Part shown: piece by piece, positions 32,730 to 44,149 of the stretch
Numbering within the stretch: position 1 is the first letter of the stretch
Layout of the letters: every line of letters starts with the position of its first letter
Assembly: GCA_028386065.3 (NCBI GenBank)
Contig: JAKUCV010002372.1
Span: 124,001 to 188,000 of the forward strand
Source of the DNA: Turnera subulata
Lineage: Eukaryota; Streptophyta; Magnoliopsida; Malpighiales; Passifloraceae
DNA: 64,000 nt
Direction: 5' to 3'
The notes under the pieces: model-generated
Seen by the model: only the letters and a program-made list of their open reading frames with translations
Database searches by the model: none
What the model was told of the DNA's origin: nothing
Position numbers and translations under genes: made by a program

Positions 32730-34119
32730 TGTTAGTAATATGCCCAAAAGCCAATCAATGGATGATTGTAGTCATGTATACACATTAAGGTTTTTCCAAT
32801 AAATATGTTTATGAGATAAACACTTGCATATATTTATAACTCTAGAATATTATATATTCTTAAATGTCCCTAGTCGATTATTATATGTTGAGAATTGTAT
32901 GAGATATGAATTCTACATACGGGTACAAGTTAGGGAACTTGTGGACTGGACCGACCCACATAAGAACCCTACATGGAACGTTATATGATTGTCATTAGTG
33001 GTTCTTATATGTATCGTCCTTAGACCTGAGATCGTCAAGGTTCCCAACATATGAGTCGTATACTTTGATATTATTCCTAGTCACTTGTAACTGAGTAGAC
33101 GTAAGGGTAATCATTGGGTATATGACGTAATGTGTAGTGGGTTTTGATCGATCAAGATGGGATTCGTCCAACCCTTATAACGGGTATATTATCAGGTGGG
33201 CCTCTTGATAGAGTTGAACTGTAAATGCGTGGCCACGCTCGGATTATATGATATGGTGATATCATGAGTATCCGGTTTTACACAGTTAACTCGGGGATCA
33301 AGAAACTAAGATTAAACATATACGAGAATGACGTTTTCCATGTCTCGGTTTAATCTTGATAATGGGACGAAAGGACGATGACATGTTTCCGAGGCATAAT
33401 GAATCAGTACTGATCTTGTCGTTTGGGTAGCAATGATGTGTTGCTAGACGCCGCTCGTTGCTTATAATTATAAAATGAGAATTTACAATTATTGTCAAAC
33501 GTTACAAGTGCCTACAGGTTCACACACTTAGAACTGTTGACTCGAGCAGGTGGTTAAACCATGGTTGGACTGTGGTTCGACCAAGTGAGTAGACCATGGT
33601 TGAACCTTGGTTGGACCATGGTTGGTCTGGGTCTTTTTCGGCTGATTTGGTTCACTAATTATCAGAATTATTGAACCAGAATTAGTGCCATATGATGTGT
33701 TTTCCTCTATATGATGATATATATAATTAATGCTTAGTGGAGCATTAACTCATAGTGGAAACATGATCATGAAGGAAACACTCTTCACACTTGAGAAAAA
33801 CACATCAAACACTCTTTAGTTTCTAGCTCTCAGAAATTCTGTAGCTAGCACTGCGGTTCGGGAGTGCTCGGGTTGGTGATTGTGAGACGATTGCTAGCTG
33901 GACATCGACGGTTCATGTGGATACCATAGAGGAGCCAGAATTCTTGTCGGGTTCTTGCTGATTCTACACTACAGTTCGGTGAAAGACCTCAACCAAGCAA
34001 GGTACGAAAAATTGTTATTCGGTTTGGTTTGCTTCACTTGGATCCTCCATGGTTTCCGGGCTTTCCGCTGCGCATTTCTTTGCTTTTGATTGTCAAGTTT
34101 GCATGCCTGGAAACTTACA
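32730..34119 (+). repeat. cop1-b 3' LTR, 1390 bp
   Basis: Same ends as the 5' LTR. Relative to that copy it lacks a short AT-rich piece near 32885 and about 105 bp near 33776 that includes the TATA box. It keeps a segment near 33214-33265 that the 5' copy lost. Several indels plus substitutions show considerable age. Confidence 0.92.
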
Positions 34120-34124
34120 TCCTG
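34120..34124. repeat. cop1-b right target duplication TCCTG
   Basis: Second copy of the TCCTG at 15984-15988; cop1-a protease sequence resumes here. Confidence 0.93.
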
Positions 34125-35069
34125 CACATTTACACAAATGTGAGAACCACATCCGGTATCTAATACCCATGATGCAGAGATAGAAATATTAGCTTCTATA
34201 ACATGAATACCTGAAGCAGAAGTCTTACTTCCCTTCCGTTTCTTCACCTCCTCAAGGTAAATAGGGAAGTTACGTTTCCAATGGCCAGGTTTCTTGCAAT
34301 GGAAACATTGTCCTTCCTTTGCAACACCACCTTTGGGTTTCAGCACATGTGAAGAAGTAGATGCGCATGAACCAAACTTTTTGGCACATTTCTTCTTCTT
34401 GCTCAACTTGGCTTTTCCCTTTCCTTTGCCATTTCCAACCATCAAAATATTGTTGGATTTATTAGCCTTCATCTGTTGCTCAACTGTTCCCAACATGTTA
34501 AGCAACTCAGACAAAGATTTGTCAAGATGATTCGTGTTGAAATTCATGACAAATTGGCTATAACTATCCAGCAACGATTGCAGGACTAAATCAACAGCCA
34601 ACTCTCTTTGCAAAGGAAAACCCAACCCCTAAAGGCTCTCAATGTATCCAATGATTTTGAGCACATGAGGTCTGAGAGGTGATGACTCAGCCATCTTGCA
34701 TTGGAATAATGCCTTTAAGGTCTCATACCTCTCATGCCTGGCTTGCTCTTCAAAGAGCATTTTCAGATGTTCGATCATATCGAAAGCACCCAGGTTCTCA
34801 TGTTGCTTCTGAAGCTCAGAGTCCATAGCGATAAGCGTAAGGCAAGCAACATCCAATGCTTCATCAACATGCTTCTTGTAAGCATCCTTTTCTGCCCTAG
34901 GAGCATTAGGTGTCGGTTCATCAGGAACAGGGCCCTCAAGGACATACAACTTCTTTTCTTGCTTGAGGACTATCCCCAAATTGCGATGCCACTTAAGGAA
35001 ATTATTCCCATTAAGTTTTTCCTTCTCAAGGACTGATCGCAGGGACATAGTACTTGTGTTTTGTGCCAT
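34125..35069 (-). pseudogene. cop1-a gag and protease
   Basis: ATG at 35069 (MAQNTSTMSLRSVLEKEK) opens a gag frame with FLKWHRNLG, LYVLEGPVPDEPTP and MLFEEQARHERYETL. A single in-frame TAG at 34626-34628 interrupts it. The frame then continues with the second helical region, the Lys-rich linker and zinc knuckle CFHCKKPGHWKRNF, whose last Cys is Phe. The protease motif WVLDTGCGSHIC is intact. The sequence is cut at NVQD by the cop1-b insertion and continues at 15987. Confidence 0.92.
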
Positions 35070-35436
35070 GATAATTCTACATTGATCAATTCACACAAAT
35101 CATAGTCATGTATACAGTCATTTAACAAGGAATTTTATTAAATGGTACTCCCACCATATAAATCAAGTTGATAATGAGTGGGCCAAGATCCATATTTCAC
35201 TACAAGAAAAGTTAGCTTTGGCTAATCGCTTATATCATAGTTATTTAGGTAGACAACTCTTTGTCAATTACATCTCATGTAACTCTTGGATAGTTGAGTG
35301 AACAACTCTTGTTCTTGTCTATCTCATAGACTTATCTCAACTCTTTGCCTCTAAGTACCCAATCCTATTGAGATGACTTAGTTAAGTTCAACCCACAATA
35401 AGCAGTTTGGATATTACAACTATCCCATCGCACGTT

Positions 35437-35627
35437 GCTATGATAAACATTGGCACTTTGCTTTGGGAAACCCACCAAGTGTTGATCTAAGCATAGATGA
35501 GTGCTTATCAATGGAAGGCAACACATGAGTAACTTAATATTTAGCATCTTGCTAGGATAAACATTGGCACTTTGCTTTGGCAAACCTACCAAGTGTTGAT
35601 CTAAGCATAGATGAGTGCTTGTCACCG
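35437..35627. repeat. 110-bp-period tandem duplication in cop1-a leader
   Basis: The text around TAAACATTGGCACTTTGCTT occurs at about 35442 and 35552, followed by the same CAAGTGTTGATCTAAGCATA. cop1-b has it once, so the duplication is specific to this copy. Confidence 0.85.
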
Positions 35628-35830
35628 AATTATTTCCATACATAACAATTATGCATGTTATCATATATCGCATATACAATCATTTATAATCAACACACCG
35701 AGCTATGTGAAATGATTATAAAAGGATAAACATGCTAACAAGCAAACAACATGTTGTTCATATATCATTAAGATCATAAGAACATGTTATCTAGCATGCA
35801 GAACATCGAACTAATCGGCAAAATCTTCAG

Positions 35831-36217
35831 AACATCGATGTTGAACCTTAGAACATCGATGTTTGAGAATTCTGGAACTTCAAGTAAGTTGGAAGAATCT
35901 CAGAACATCGATGTTTGGTCATGAACATCAATGTTTGGAGTTTCAGAATTCCCAAAACATCGATGTTGGCCATTAAACATCGATGTTTGAAGTTTCTGGA
36001 TTCCTGAACATCGATGTTTAACCCTTAAGCATCTATGTTTAAAGTTTCTGGAACTCCAAACAATTGGCCGAATGTTCAAAACATCGATGTTTACATCTTA
36101 AACATCGATGTTTTGACCTTGAACATCGATGTTTGAACTAAAACATCGATGTTTGAACCCCTCGGCGGACTATTGACCAAAGAGAACATCGATGTTTACA
36201 TCTTAAACATCGATGTC
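35831..36217. repeat. array of 14 paired AACATCGATGTT palindromes (cop1-a leader)
   Basis: Copies start at 35831, 35852, 35904, 35924, 35956, 35976, 36007, 36028, 36080, 36101, 36122, 36142, 36185 and 36206. Starts within a pair are 20 or 21 bp apart, and 36080-36142 form a run of four with the same step. The number and outer spacing differ from the cop1-b array, yet the palindrome and the two-turn step are kept. Confidence 0.93.
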
Positions 36218-36511
36218 TTGGTATCATATACCATTCAATCAACCTTGTCCAACTTATTCGACTTCCTGCCGAAAACGCAATTTGATTGATATCATATACC
36301 AATCAAGAACTTGCTGTCAAACACCTTTGACGGATCCGACTTCAACATATCACATATATGAGAATCATAAGGATCTAGTTTAAACATACATACAACAGAT
36401 GCATAATAAACTATGATCAAGTTATGTTGCTTATACAATCATGATCAAACCACATCACATATAGCATATCATCCATATAAGCAACTAATTCGGTTTAGTG
36501 TTTCACAAGAG

Positions 36512-36523
36512 GCTCCGCTACCA
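36512..36523 (-). promoter_or_regulatory. cop1-a primer-binding site
   Basis: TGGTAGCGGAGC on the minus strand, one base after the 5' LTR. Same as in cop1-b and cop2. Confidence 0.75.
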
Positions 36524-36524
36524 C

Positions 36525-38063
36525 TCTAAGTAACTGGGTATGCAAACAAGAAACAATACGCACAGCGGAAAAACCCGGAACTAATGGAGGATCCATGTGA
36601 AACGGGGTAAACCGAATAACAAAAATTTCGTACCTGGTTTGGTTGAGATCTTTGACTCAACTGATGATACGAATCAGCAAGAACAGGACAGAAATTCGAA
36701 TCCTCTACGGCATCCACACGAATCGTTGTTGACTGCTAGCAACCGTCTCACGATCACTAACTCGAGCACTCTCGAACTGCAGTGCTAGCTGGAGAATTTC
36801 CGAGAGCAAGAGAGCCTAGAGTGTTTTTCTCACAACTCTTGTGTATGTGTTTGTGTGTTGAGCTCTCAAAATCTGCTCATCCTTCACACTCTTACATATA
36901 TCACATATATGTTTACATGTTAGTTAATATAGAAAATAGCCAACCAATCATACATACTTCTTATCATGCATAATTGTGTTTTCCATTATCTATACTTTAG
37001 TCACAATCATCAACATGATCACGTCTCCACTAACTCAATTATATATATCAGCATATATATAAAACAACACATCCTTTCATGCCTTTAGGACAATAATTCA
37101 GGTTCAATGATTCTGGTAACTATTGAACCGAACCAACCTAAACGACCCGGTCCAACCATGGTCGAACCATGGTCTAACCACTAACTCAATAACCTGGTCG
37201 AACCATGGTCTAACCACTGACTTGAATCAACAGTTCTAAGTGTGTGACCCTGTAGGCACTAATCACGTTGGCAATAATTATAAACAATGAGCGGTGTCTA
37301 GCAACACATCATTGCTACCCAAGTGACCAGATCAGTACTGATTCATTATGCCTCGGAAAAAATTCATTATCCTTTCGTCACACTATCAAGATCAAACACG
37401 AGACATGGAATATGTCATTCTCGTACATGTTTAATCTAAGTTTTCTTGATCCCTGAGTTAACTGTGTAAAACAGATACAAATGATATCCCCATATCACTT
37501 AATCTGAGCATGGCCATGCATTTACAGTTCAACGCTATCAAGAGGCCCAACTGATAAAATACCCGTTATGAGGACTGGACGAATTCCATCTTGATCATAC
37601 AAAACCCACTACACATTATATCATGTACCGAATGATTACTCTAAAGTTCACTCATTTACGAATGACCAAAAGTAATATCAAAGTATATGACTAACATGTT
37701 GGGAACCTTGATGATCTCAGGTCTAAGGATAATACATATAAGAACCACTAATGACAACATAAACATAACAGTCCATGTAGTGTTCTTATGTTGGGTCAGT
37801 CCAGACAACAACTTCTCTAACTTGTACCCGTATGTAGAATTCATATCTCATATAATTCTCAACATACGCTAGTCTTAATTTATTATCACAACACATCCAT
37901 AATAATAATCGACTAGGGACAATTCAAGAATATAAAATATTCTTAGGTTATGAATATGTGCAAGCGTTTATCACTGATAAACATATTTATTGGAATAAAA
38001 CCTTAATAAATATACATGACTATATAATCATCCAATGATTGGCTTTTGGGCATTACACTAACA
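36525..38063 (-). repeat. cop1-a 5' LTR, 1539 bp
   Basis: Runs on the minus strand from TGTTAGTGTAATGCCC (38063) to the PBS side at 36525, where the usual ACTTACA end has mutated to ACTTAGA. It shares the CCATGG-rich tract (about 37150-37216) and long blocks with the cop1-b and cop1-c LTRs. The outer flank is CAATT. No gene is inside. Confidence 0.9.
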
Positions 38064-40049
38064 CAATTGGGGGTGAAAAATGAAAACAGAGTGAATCATG
38101 ATTTTGTTTTAAATATTTAACAAAAACAACAGAGTTGTTTCGTTCCGTTAACAGCTAAGGGTTAGGGTATATCTTATAATTTAAAGAAATTTAAGGATCG
38201 CATAAAAATAAATAAATATTTATTAAAAATAGTTTTTTTTTTATTTTCCAGGATGAAAAAATCCTGCCACAAGTCTCCATCAGAGCGAAACTCGTGGGGT
38301 ATGTATGGGTGCATACCCATCAAAGGGCAGCATCGAAGCATTCAAAAGTTGGAGAGAGATTCGATGAAGGAACTATGGAAAAAAATTAAGAAAGAAAAGA
38401 GATCATGAAAAATCACTAGTTAAAGATTTTTGTGTTTGAAAAATGCTAATTTTAGGAATAATAAATGAAAATAAAGATAATGTGGAGAGCTAATAAAGTC
38501 ATCCAATGTAAGTATGTCACATATGCTTGTAAAATTCTGTTAGTAAAAAATCCTTAGTAACTGTAACATTTTTGTTATTAATAACATTCCACGAGATTAT
38601 TACAGATACGAGAATTCTTGGCATATGAAAAATTAAAACAGAGTGAATCGTGATTTTGTTTTAAATATTTAACAAAAACAACAGAGTTCTTCCGTTCCGT
38701 TAATTCTATGGGTTAGGGTATATCTTATAATTTAAAGAAATTTAGGGATCTCATAAAAAGAAATAAATATTTATTAAAAATATATTTTTGATTGTCCAGG
38801 ATGAAAAAATCCTGCCACATGTCCCTATCACAGCGAAACATCAAAGGGCAGCACTGAAGCATTCAAAAATGGAGAGAGATTCAATGAAGGAACTAGGGAA
38901 AAAATTATGAAAGAAAAGAGATCATGAAAAATTATAAGGTAAAGCTTTTTGTGTTTCAAAAATTCTAATTTTAGAAATAATAAATAAAAATAAAGATAAT
39001 GTGGAGAGCTAATAAAGTCATCCAATGTAAGTATGCTACATTTGTTTGAAAAGTTCTATTAGTAAAAATTCCTTAGTAATTCTAACATTTTTGTTATTAA
39101 TAACATTCCACGAGTTTAATACATATACGGGAGTTGCTGGCAGATGAATCTCTCCATGCGTAATGCAATTTTACAAACTTCAACATTGCATGATGGGATT
39201 TTTTTTGGTCAAATAACATTGGTTCCATTCTGAATATGCTCGATATTTACTTTGTAACAAAAATGCTTTAGTGGAAATTAAACAAACAAAGCCCAAAAGC
39301 TAGTCTAATTATTTAAAATTAAAAAGTTGTTCTTTGTCTTAAAAAAAAATTAGCTTGCTTAAAATTATAACATTGACAGTGTGTTAACTCTTTTTTAATT
39401 TCAGTTTCTTTAATTGATTGGAAACGCATACGTGGTGATATAAGAGAATGAGAGAGACTTTATGACTACCAGCATGAATTAGACGCTCGTTTTAATTTCA
39501 TAAACGGTGAAATGGGAATGCAACAAAGTAAAAGTAAAATGATAATATGCACCACTATAGTCCCACAACCCCCGTTACTAATTACTCTCAAGTCTCAATT
39601 TTATATATTTTCATTTCACCGGGTTCCGGGCTTTTATGAAATTTTTAGTGTCGAGTTGTATGACCAGAAGGAATAGTGAGGAAGCTAACGAAAAATTATA
39701 TGTTACTTGTGCAAGATCCATGAGGCCATCTGATGTAGTACTCACAAATTATGTTGCATTGAGACTTTGATACTAGGAAAGAAGCAGGAATATATGCAAT
39801 CAATCATTGTTTGAAACTTTAGATAACCACTTATGAATTCATACCCCAAGAATTGCAATCATAAGAATCAAAAAATGCTAGATCAGACTCAATATCTAAC
39901 TCCATAATAGGACACCAGCCATACGTGATATGCCAACGATATCAGTGGTGTGCAATATTTAATAGATATATCTAGTAGGCAATGAAACTAACTAAAGGTC
40001 TAAAACGATATCTGTTCTGAACAGTGAGAGGACATTATAGAAGAGGAAT
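38064..40049. other. AT-rich spacer with a 552-bp tandem duplication
   Basis: No gene is seen. About 38075-38630 and 38631-39147 are diverged direct copies: CAGAGTGAATC recurs at 38087 and 38639, and both copies end near TAACATTCCACGAG and a TGGCATATGA- or TGGCAGATGA-like end. Copy 2 lacks about 45 bp around its position 38845. From 39150 to 40049 I see only AT-rich unique-looking sequence. Confidence 0.6.
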
Positions 40050-40844
40050 ATTTTTTTTTTGAGCAAACAGAAATTAATTCATTCATTCAAAAGAGTAGCC
40101 GTTACATCCATCATTACATAGAGCAGTTACAAGAGGATTCGGTGGGGCAGTCATCCGGTGGGCATTGGCGATGAAGAGAAGCCTTTGCCACCCAGTCCGC
40201 CACCTGATTCGCCTTTCTCTTCACAAGGTGAAGCGAGAGGTGGCGTTGTTCTGCAAGAATATTCTTCATGGAATTGATAAGTGATCGGATTTCCCATGGT
40301 ATAGGGTCACAAGAGAATGCATTAAAAAGAACACTAGAGTCGGTCCTGATGACAGCTTCTGAGAAACTTCTTGCTTTCGCAAGGAGGACCGTCTCTTTGA
40401 ATGCCAGAGCTTCTGCAACTAAAGGTGAGGAACGCAGCCTCGTTGATGAAGTGCCATCTATGACAATTCCATTAGAGTTTTTACACACAACCCCAAGACC
40501 CGCACGATTAGTTGTCGCACAAAAGGCTGCGTCAGAATTGAGCTTGACAATTCCCAGGGGGGTTTCTCCCAGACATCTCCAGCCATTCTAGGCTCAAAAG
40601 GCAGTGGGATTTCCAGTGAATGAGCATAAGGCATATGGAAGGTGCTCAAATCGTTATGCATGACCACTGCAAAGGAGACAGTCTTGACAGGAGGAGGAGT
40701 TATTTGCTGAAAAACAAAATCATTCCGTGCACTCCAAATCCCCCAACAAATATGGAGTAGTAGGCTGGGGGTTCTATCTCCATCCGGATCACTAAAGGAT
40801 AGAAAGCCACTTCTGCCACCAATCACAAATATTGTGTAGCCAAC
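40050..40844 (-). pseudogene. LINE 3' part: RNase H domain and poly(A) end
   Basis: Read on the minus strand, this is the end of a plant LINE ORF2. CWGIWSARNDFVF (about 40715-40750) is the block before RNase H. The RNase H domain (RVT_3 type) runs through KLNSDAAF (first Asp), AEALAFKETVLLA (Glu), RTDSSVLFNAF (Asp) and VKRKANQVADWVAKA (last Asp). A frameshift at about 40575 joins two frames. A T-run at 40050-40060 on the plus strand is the poly(A) tail of the insertion. The upstream half is at 52851-53250, beyond the cop2 insertion. Confidence 0.85.
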
Positions 40845-41158
40845 TGAAGGATTATCTATATACAGATATATAGAAATAGAAGACTTACTTGTAAATCTAA
40901 AGGAACAAGCGGAAGCAGGATCTTGGAGCTCGGCTTGGATCACTGATCGATGGAGGCCGTCACGGTGTAGTCGGATCGGTCTCCTAGTTCTCACAGTCTA
41001 ATTCCCTATAATCTCACTGTTTTCTCTGTATGGTGTGTGTCTGACGACTTACTAATAATACCACATAATGGTATTATTTATAGAGCTCAACTAGGGTTAA
41101 ATTAGGGTTACGTGGTGAGCACCCCATATGGGTGGGCCCCACGCCCCTTTTTCCAACA
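40845..41158 (-). repeat. cop2 3' LTR, 314 bp
   Basis: Minus-strand TGTTGGAAAAAGGGGCG to CCTTCA. It has a TATA box (TATAAATA, minus strand, 41075-41082) next to an inverted pair around TAATACCACATAATGGTATTA. Nearly identical to 52539-52850. Confidence 0.93.
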
Positions 41159-41172
41159 TCTCCCACTCACAC
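41159..41172 (-). promoter_or_regulatory. cop2 polypurine tract
   Basis: GTGTGAGTGGGAGA on the minus strand, directly before the 3' LTR. Confidence 0.75.
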
Positions 41173-42190
41173 ATAATGGGAGTGCTCATATACACCGACA
41201 ATGAGAAACACATTCTCATAAAAAACAGTAAACGCTCATACAGGGAAGTAGACCGTGCGACCAGCATATTAGAGAGCCATATGTTATACATCTGTTAGGA
41301 ATATATAGCCTCTCATCAAAAAGCCAAAAGCTCTAAGTAGATCAAAAGAAGTATGCAGGTACCCTAGATCATATCTCATTAGACATCTCCCGAATATCTC
41401 CTTTACACAGATACATTGTATTCACAATCATAACCATATGTCATAATTGGTGCACCGGTGAATACAAACTATTGAGATTACGGTAATGATCTTCCTCTTT
41501 TCACGATCACCTTTAACCCAACTTAACTAGCTTTTTTAGACATGTCCCGCCAGACTGAATCAATGTGCATAGTCCTTTAGCAACACACTAAGATAGCAAA
41601 CATTAAGCTGAATCTCAGGTACCCGATCGGAGTCCTTAGGGTACACAATAGAGCTACCACAAAAGCTCAGGGTCTCACACAACAATAAGTGGAGATTATA
41701 CTTATGTTAACCCATTTGGTCGGCAAAATGCACACATGGTATGAAACATGTGCTACAGCATTATCTCCTTTCCCATGGAGTGTATGTCCTTTTCCCGTAA
41801 GGAATGCTGTACAGATGGTATTCAGATACCGTATGTATCCAAACTTGAGTTCCATGATCTACCATTCACTTGAACATATTTCGTCTCTCGAATGACCTTT
41901 TGTCATTACCCATTCGACGTATGTAGTTTTAAGTTAAAGGCTCTCAAAATTATCCATATGATAATTTTGCTTAAAACTCGTCTCGTCTCCACTTATCACT
42001 AAGAAAAGGAGGCGGTTACCTGTGTAAGAACGCTAACCTCTTGTCTACTCGATATACTTTACAAAAAAAATAGAGGAATGTACACAACATCCATCCAAAA
42101 AGAACATGTATGTATGAAATTCATCTTTATTGATAATCAAAAGGAACATTAAATAGTCATGTGAACAATGGGGAGGAAAAAACGAAGTAT
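41173..42190 (-). other. cop2 3' untranslated region, no gene seen
   Basis: About 1 kb between the RNase H stop and the polypurine tract. It is moderately AT-rich, and I see no domain. A tail this long is more than most copia elements carry; it could hold a foreign fragment, but I do not recognise one. Confidence 0.6.
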
Positions 42191-42615
42191 TCAAAGTCTA
42201 TATAGTCCTTGAGACTTCATGTGTTTGACAAATGCATCTCTAGGTCCAGGCTTGGTCAATGGATCTGCCAACATGTCTCCTGTAGACAAATACTTCACGT
42301 TCACCACCATGCGTGCAACCATGTCTCTTGCATAGTTATATTTGATATCTATGTGTTTGGTTTTGCAATGGAACTTAGGATCCTTGGTAGAAGCAATTGC
42401 AGCCTGACTATCATAGTAGACTAATACTGGATCAGTGCTTTCTGCATTACCCACAAGGCACCCTAAGAACCTCCTCAACCAAACAGCCTCTTGTGCTGCT
42501 GAAGCGAGAGCCACATATTCGGCTTCCATCGTGGACAAGGATACACATGATTGTTTCTTACTGCTCCATGATATGGCGCCACAACTACTTGGCAGAAATC
42601 CGGCCTAGTGCATAC
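42191..42615 (-). pseudogene. cop2 pol: RNase H, N-terminally deleted
   Basis: The frame shows GAISWSSKKQSCVSLSTMEAEY, then AAQEAVWLRRFLG, YYDSQAAIA, KTKHIDIKYNYARD and ADPLTKP, ending GLYRL at 42191. These are the later RNase H blocks with Glu and Asp present. The region between VCTRPDF (end of RT) and GAISW, usually about 85 residues including the first RNase H Asp, is missing. The cop1-c insertion lies between this piece and the RT piece at 47361. Confidence 0.88.
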
Positions 42616-42620
42616 CATAG
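42616..42620. repeat. cop1-c left target duplication CATAG
   Basis: CATAG before the LTR, repeated at 47356-47360 after the other end. Confidence 0.92.
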
Positions 42621-44136
42621 TGTAAGTATCCGGGCATGCAAACTTGACAATCAAGTGCAGCGGAAAAAAAAACCCGGAAACCTTGGAGGATCCAAGTGAA
42701 GCAACTAAATCGAACAACAAAATGAACATACCTGAAACGGTTAGGATCTTTCACCTAACTGAAGAACCGAATCAGCTAGAGCAAGAAGGATATGCTCCTC
42801 TACGGTATCCACACGAACCGTCAATCACAGGCCGGAATCGTCTCACGATCTCCAACCCCCGAGCACTCCCGAACCGTGGTGCTAGCTACGGATTTCCGGG
42901 AGCTTAATCTTGTGGTTTTTTGTTCTTCTTTATTTCTCAAAGAAAGGAAGTGTTTGTGTGTGTTCTTGCTAGTCTGAAAAACACTCTCAAGACTCACAAA
43001 AACCAGAATGCAATAGCGGAGAAGAGTTTTCAGATTACCCACTTGAATTAGTGCTAAAAGACAATGGGTAATGGCAAACATAATGGCCCATTCCCAACAT
43101 GATTATGTCTCCACATAATCTTGTTTCCACTAATGTACAAACACACATCACAGCAATAGTTTGGTCTAATAATTCTGACAACTACTAAACCAAACCAGCC
43201 CAAAACGACCCTAGTCTAACCACGATCAAACTGCGGTCCAACCACACCCGGTCGAACCATGGTCCAACCACGGTTCAACCACCTGCTCGAATCAATGGTT
43301 CTATGTGTGTGACCATGTAGGCACTTGTAACGTCCGGCAATAATTGTAAAATCTCATTTTACAATTAGAAGCAAAGAGCGGCGTCTAGCAACACATCATT
43401 GCTACCCGAACGACAAGATCAGTACTGATTCTATATGCCTCGGAACATGTCATCGTCCTTTCGTTCCATTATCAAGATTAAACCGAGACACGGAAAAAGT
43501 CAATCTCGTATATGTTTAATCTTAGTTTCTTGATCCCCGAGTTAACTGTGTAAAACGGATCCTAATGATATCACCATATCATATAATCCGAGCATGGCCA
43601 TGCATTTACAGTTTAACTCTATCAAGAGGCCCATCTGATAATATACCCGTTATATGAGTCAGACGAATTCCATCTTGATCAATCAAAACCCACTACACAT
43701 TTATCATATACCCAATGAATACCCTTAAGTCCACCCAGTTACGGATGACTAGGAATAATATCAAAGTATACGACTCACATGTTGGGAACCTTGATGATCT
43801 CAGGTTTAAGGACAATACATATAAGAACCACTAATGACAATCATATAACGTTCCATGTAGGGTTCTTATGTGGGTCGGTCCAGTCCACAAGTTTTCTAAC
43901 TTGTACCCGTATCTAGAATTCATATCTCATATAATTCTCAACATACGCTAGTCTTAATTTATTATTACAACCCATCCATAATAATAATCGACTAGGGACA
44001 TTTTAAGAATACAAAGTATTCTAGGGTTATAAATACGTGCAAGCGATTATCTCATAATCATATTTATTGGAATAACCTCAATGTATATACATGACTACAA
44101 TCATCCATTGATTGGCTTTTGGGCATATTACTAACA
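42621..44136 (-). repeat. cop1-c 3' LTR, 1516 bp
   Basis: Minus-strand TGTTAGTAATATGCCC to ACTTACA. It includes the CCATGG-rich tract (about 43205-43281) common to the family. No gene is inside. Confidence 0.92.
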
Positions 44137-44149
44137 GTCTCCCACTTGC
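44137..44149 (-). promoter_or_regulatory. cop1-c polypurine tract
   Basis: GCAAGTGGGAGAC on the minus strand, directly before the 3' LTR; one base from the cop1-a tract. Confidence 0.75.

Larger units (their letters stand above)
15989..34119 (+). mobile_element. cop1-b: copia element inserted antisense into its own family
   Basis: A plus-strand copia element of about 8.3 kb once gyp2 (20323-30170) is removed. It has LTRs of 1474 and 1390 bp, PBS, a long leader with a palindrome array, gag-protease, integrase, RT-RNase H and polypurine tract. LTR ends, leader repeats and proteins match cop1-a, so this is same-family insertion in the opposite direction. gyp2 split it inside the GAG-pre-integrase region. 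Confidence 0.93.
35070..36511 (-). other. cop1-a leader, non-coding
   Basis: A 1.4-kb leader between PBS and gag start without a credible gene. It contains the AACATCGATGTT array (35831-36217) and a local duplication: about 35437-35517 and 35547-35627 are two copies of a segment present once in cop1-b (about 18460-18530, reverse orientation). Confidence 0.8.
1..38063 (-). mobile_element. cop1-a: host copia element, nested and partly outside window
   Basis: A minus-strand Ty1/copia element forms the oldest recognisable layer. Its pieces are the 3' LTR fragment (4169-4316), pol pieces (4331-6346 and 14982-15987), gag-protease (34125-35069), leader with PBS (to 36523) and 5' LTR (36525-38063). 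The pieces are collinear when the insertions gyp1, gyp3 and cop1-b are removed, and two of the three junctions carry exact 5-bp target duplications. The far end of its 3' LTR lies left of the window, so its own target duplication cannot be checked. Gene order PR-INT-RT-RH is copia. The coding sequence is dead: stops, loss of a zinc-knuckle Cys and loss of a catalytic integrase Asp. Confidence 0.9.

Noticed and set aside
41173..42190. An envelope-like gene after cop2 pol
   Set aside because: No open frame of useful length, signal peptide or membrane pattern is present on the element's strand.
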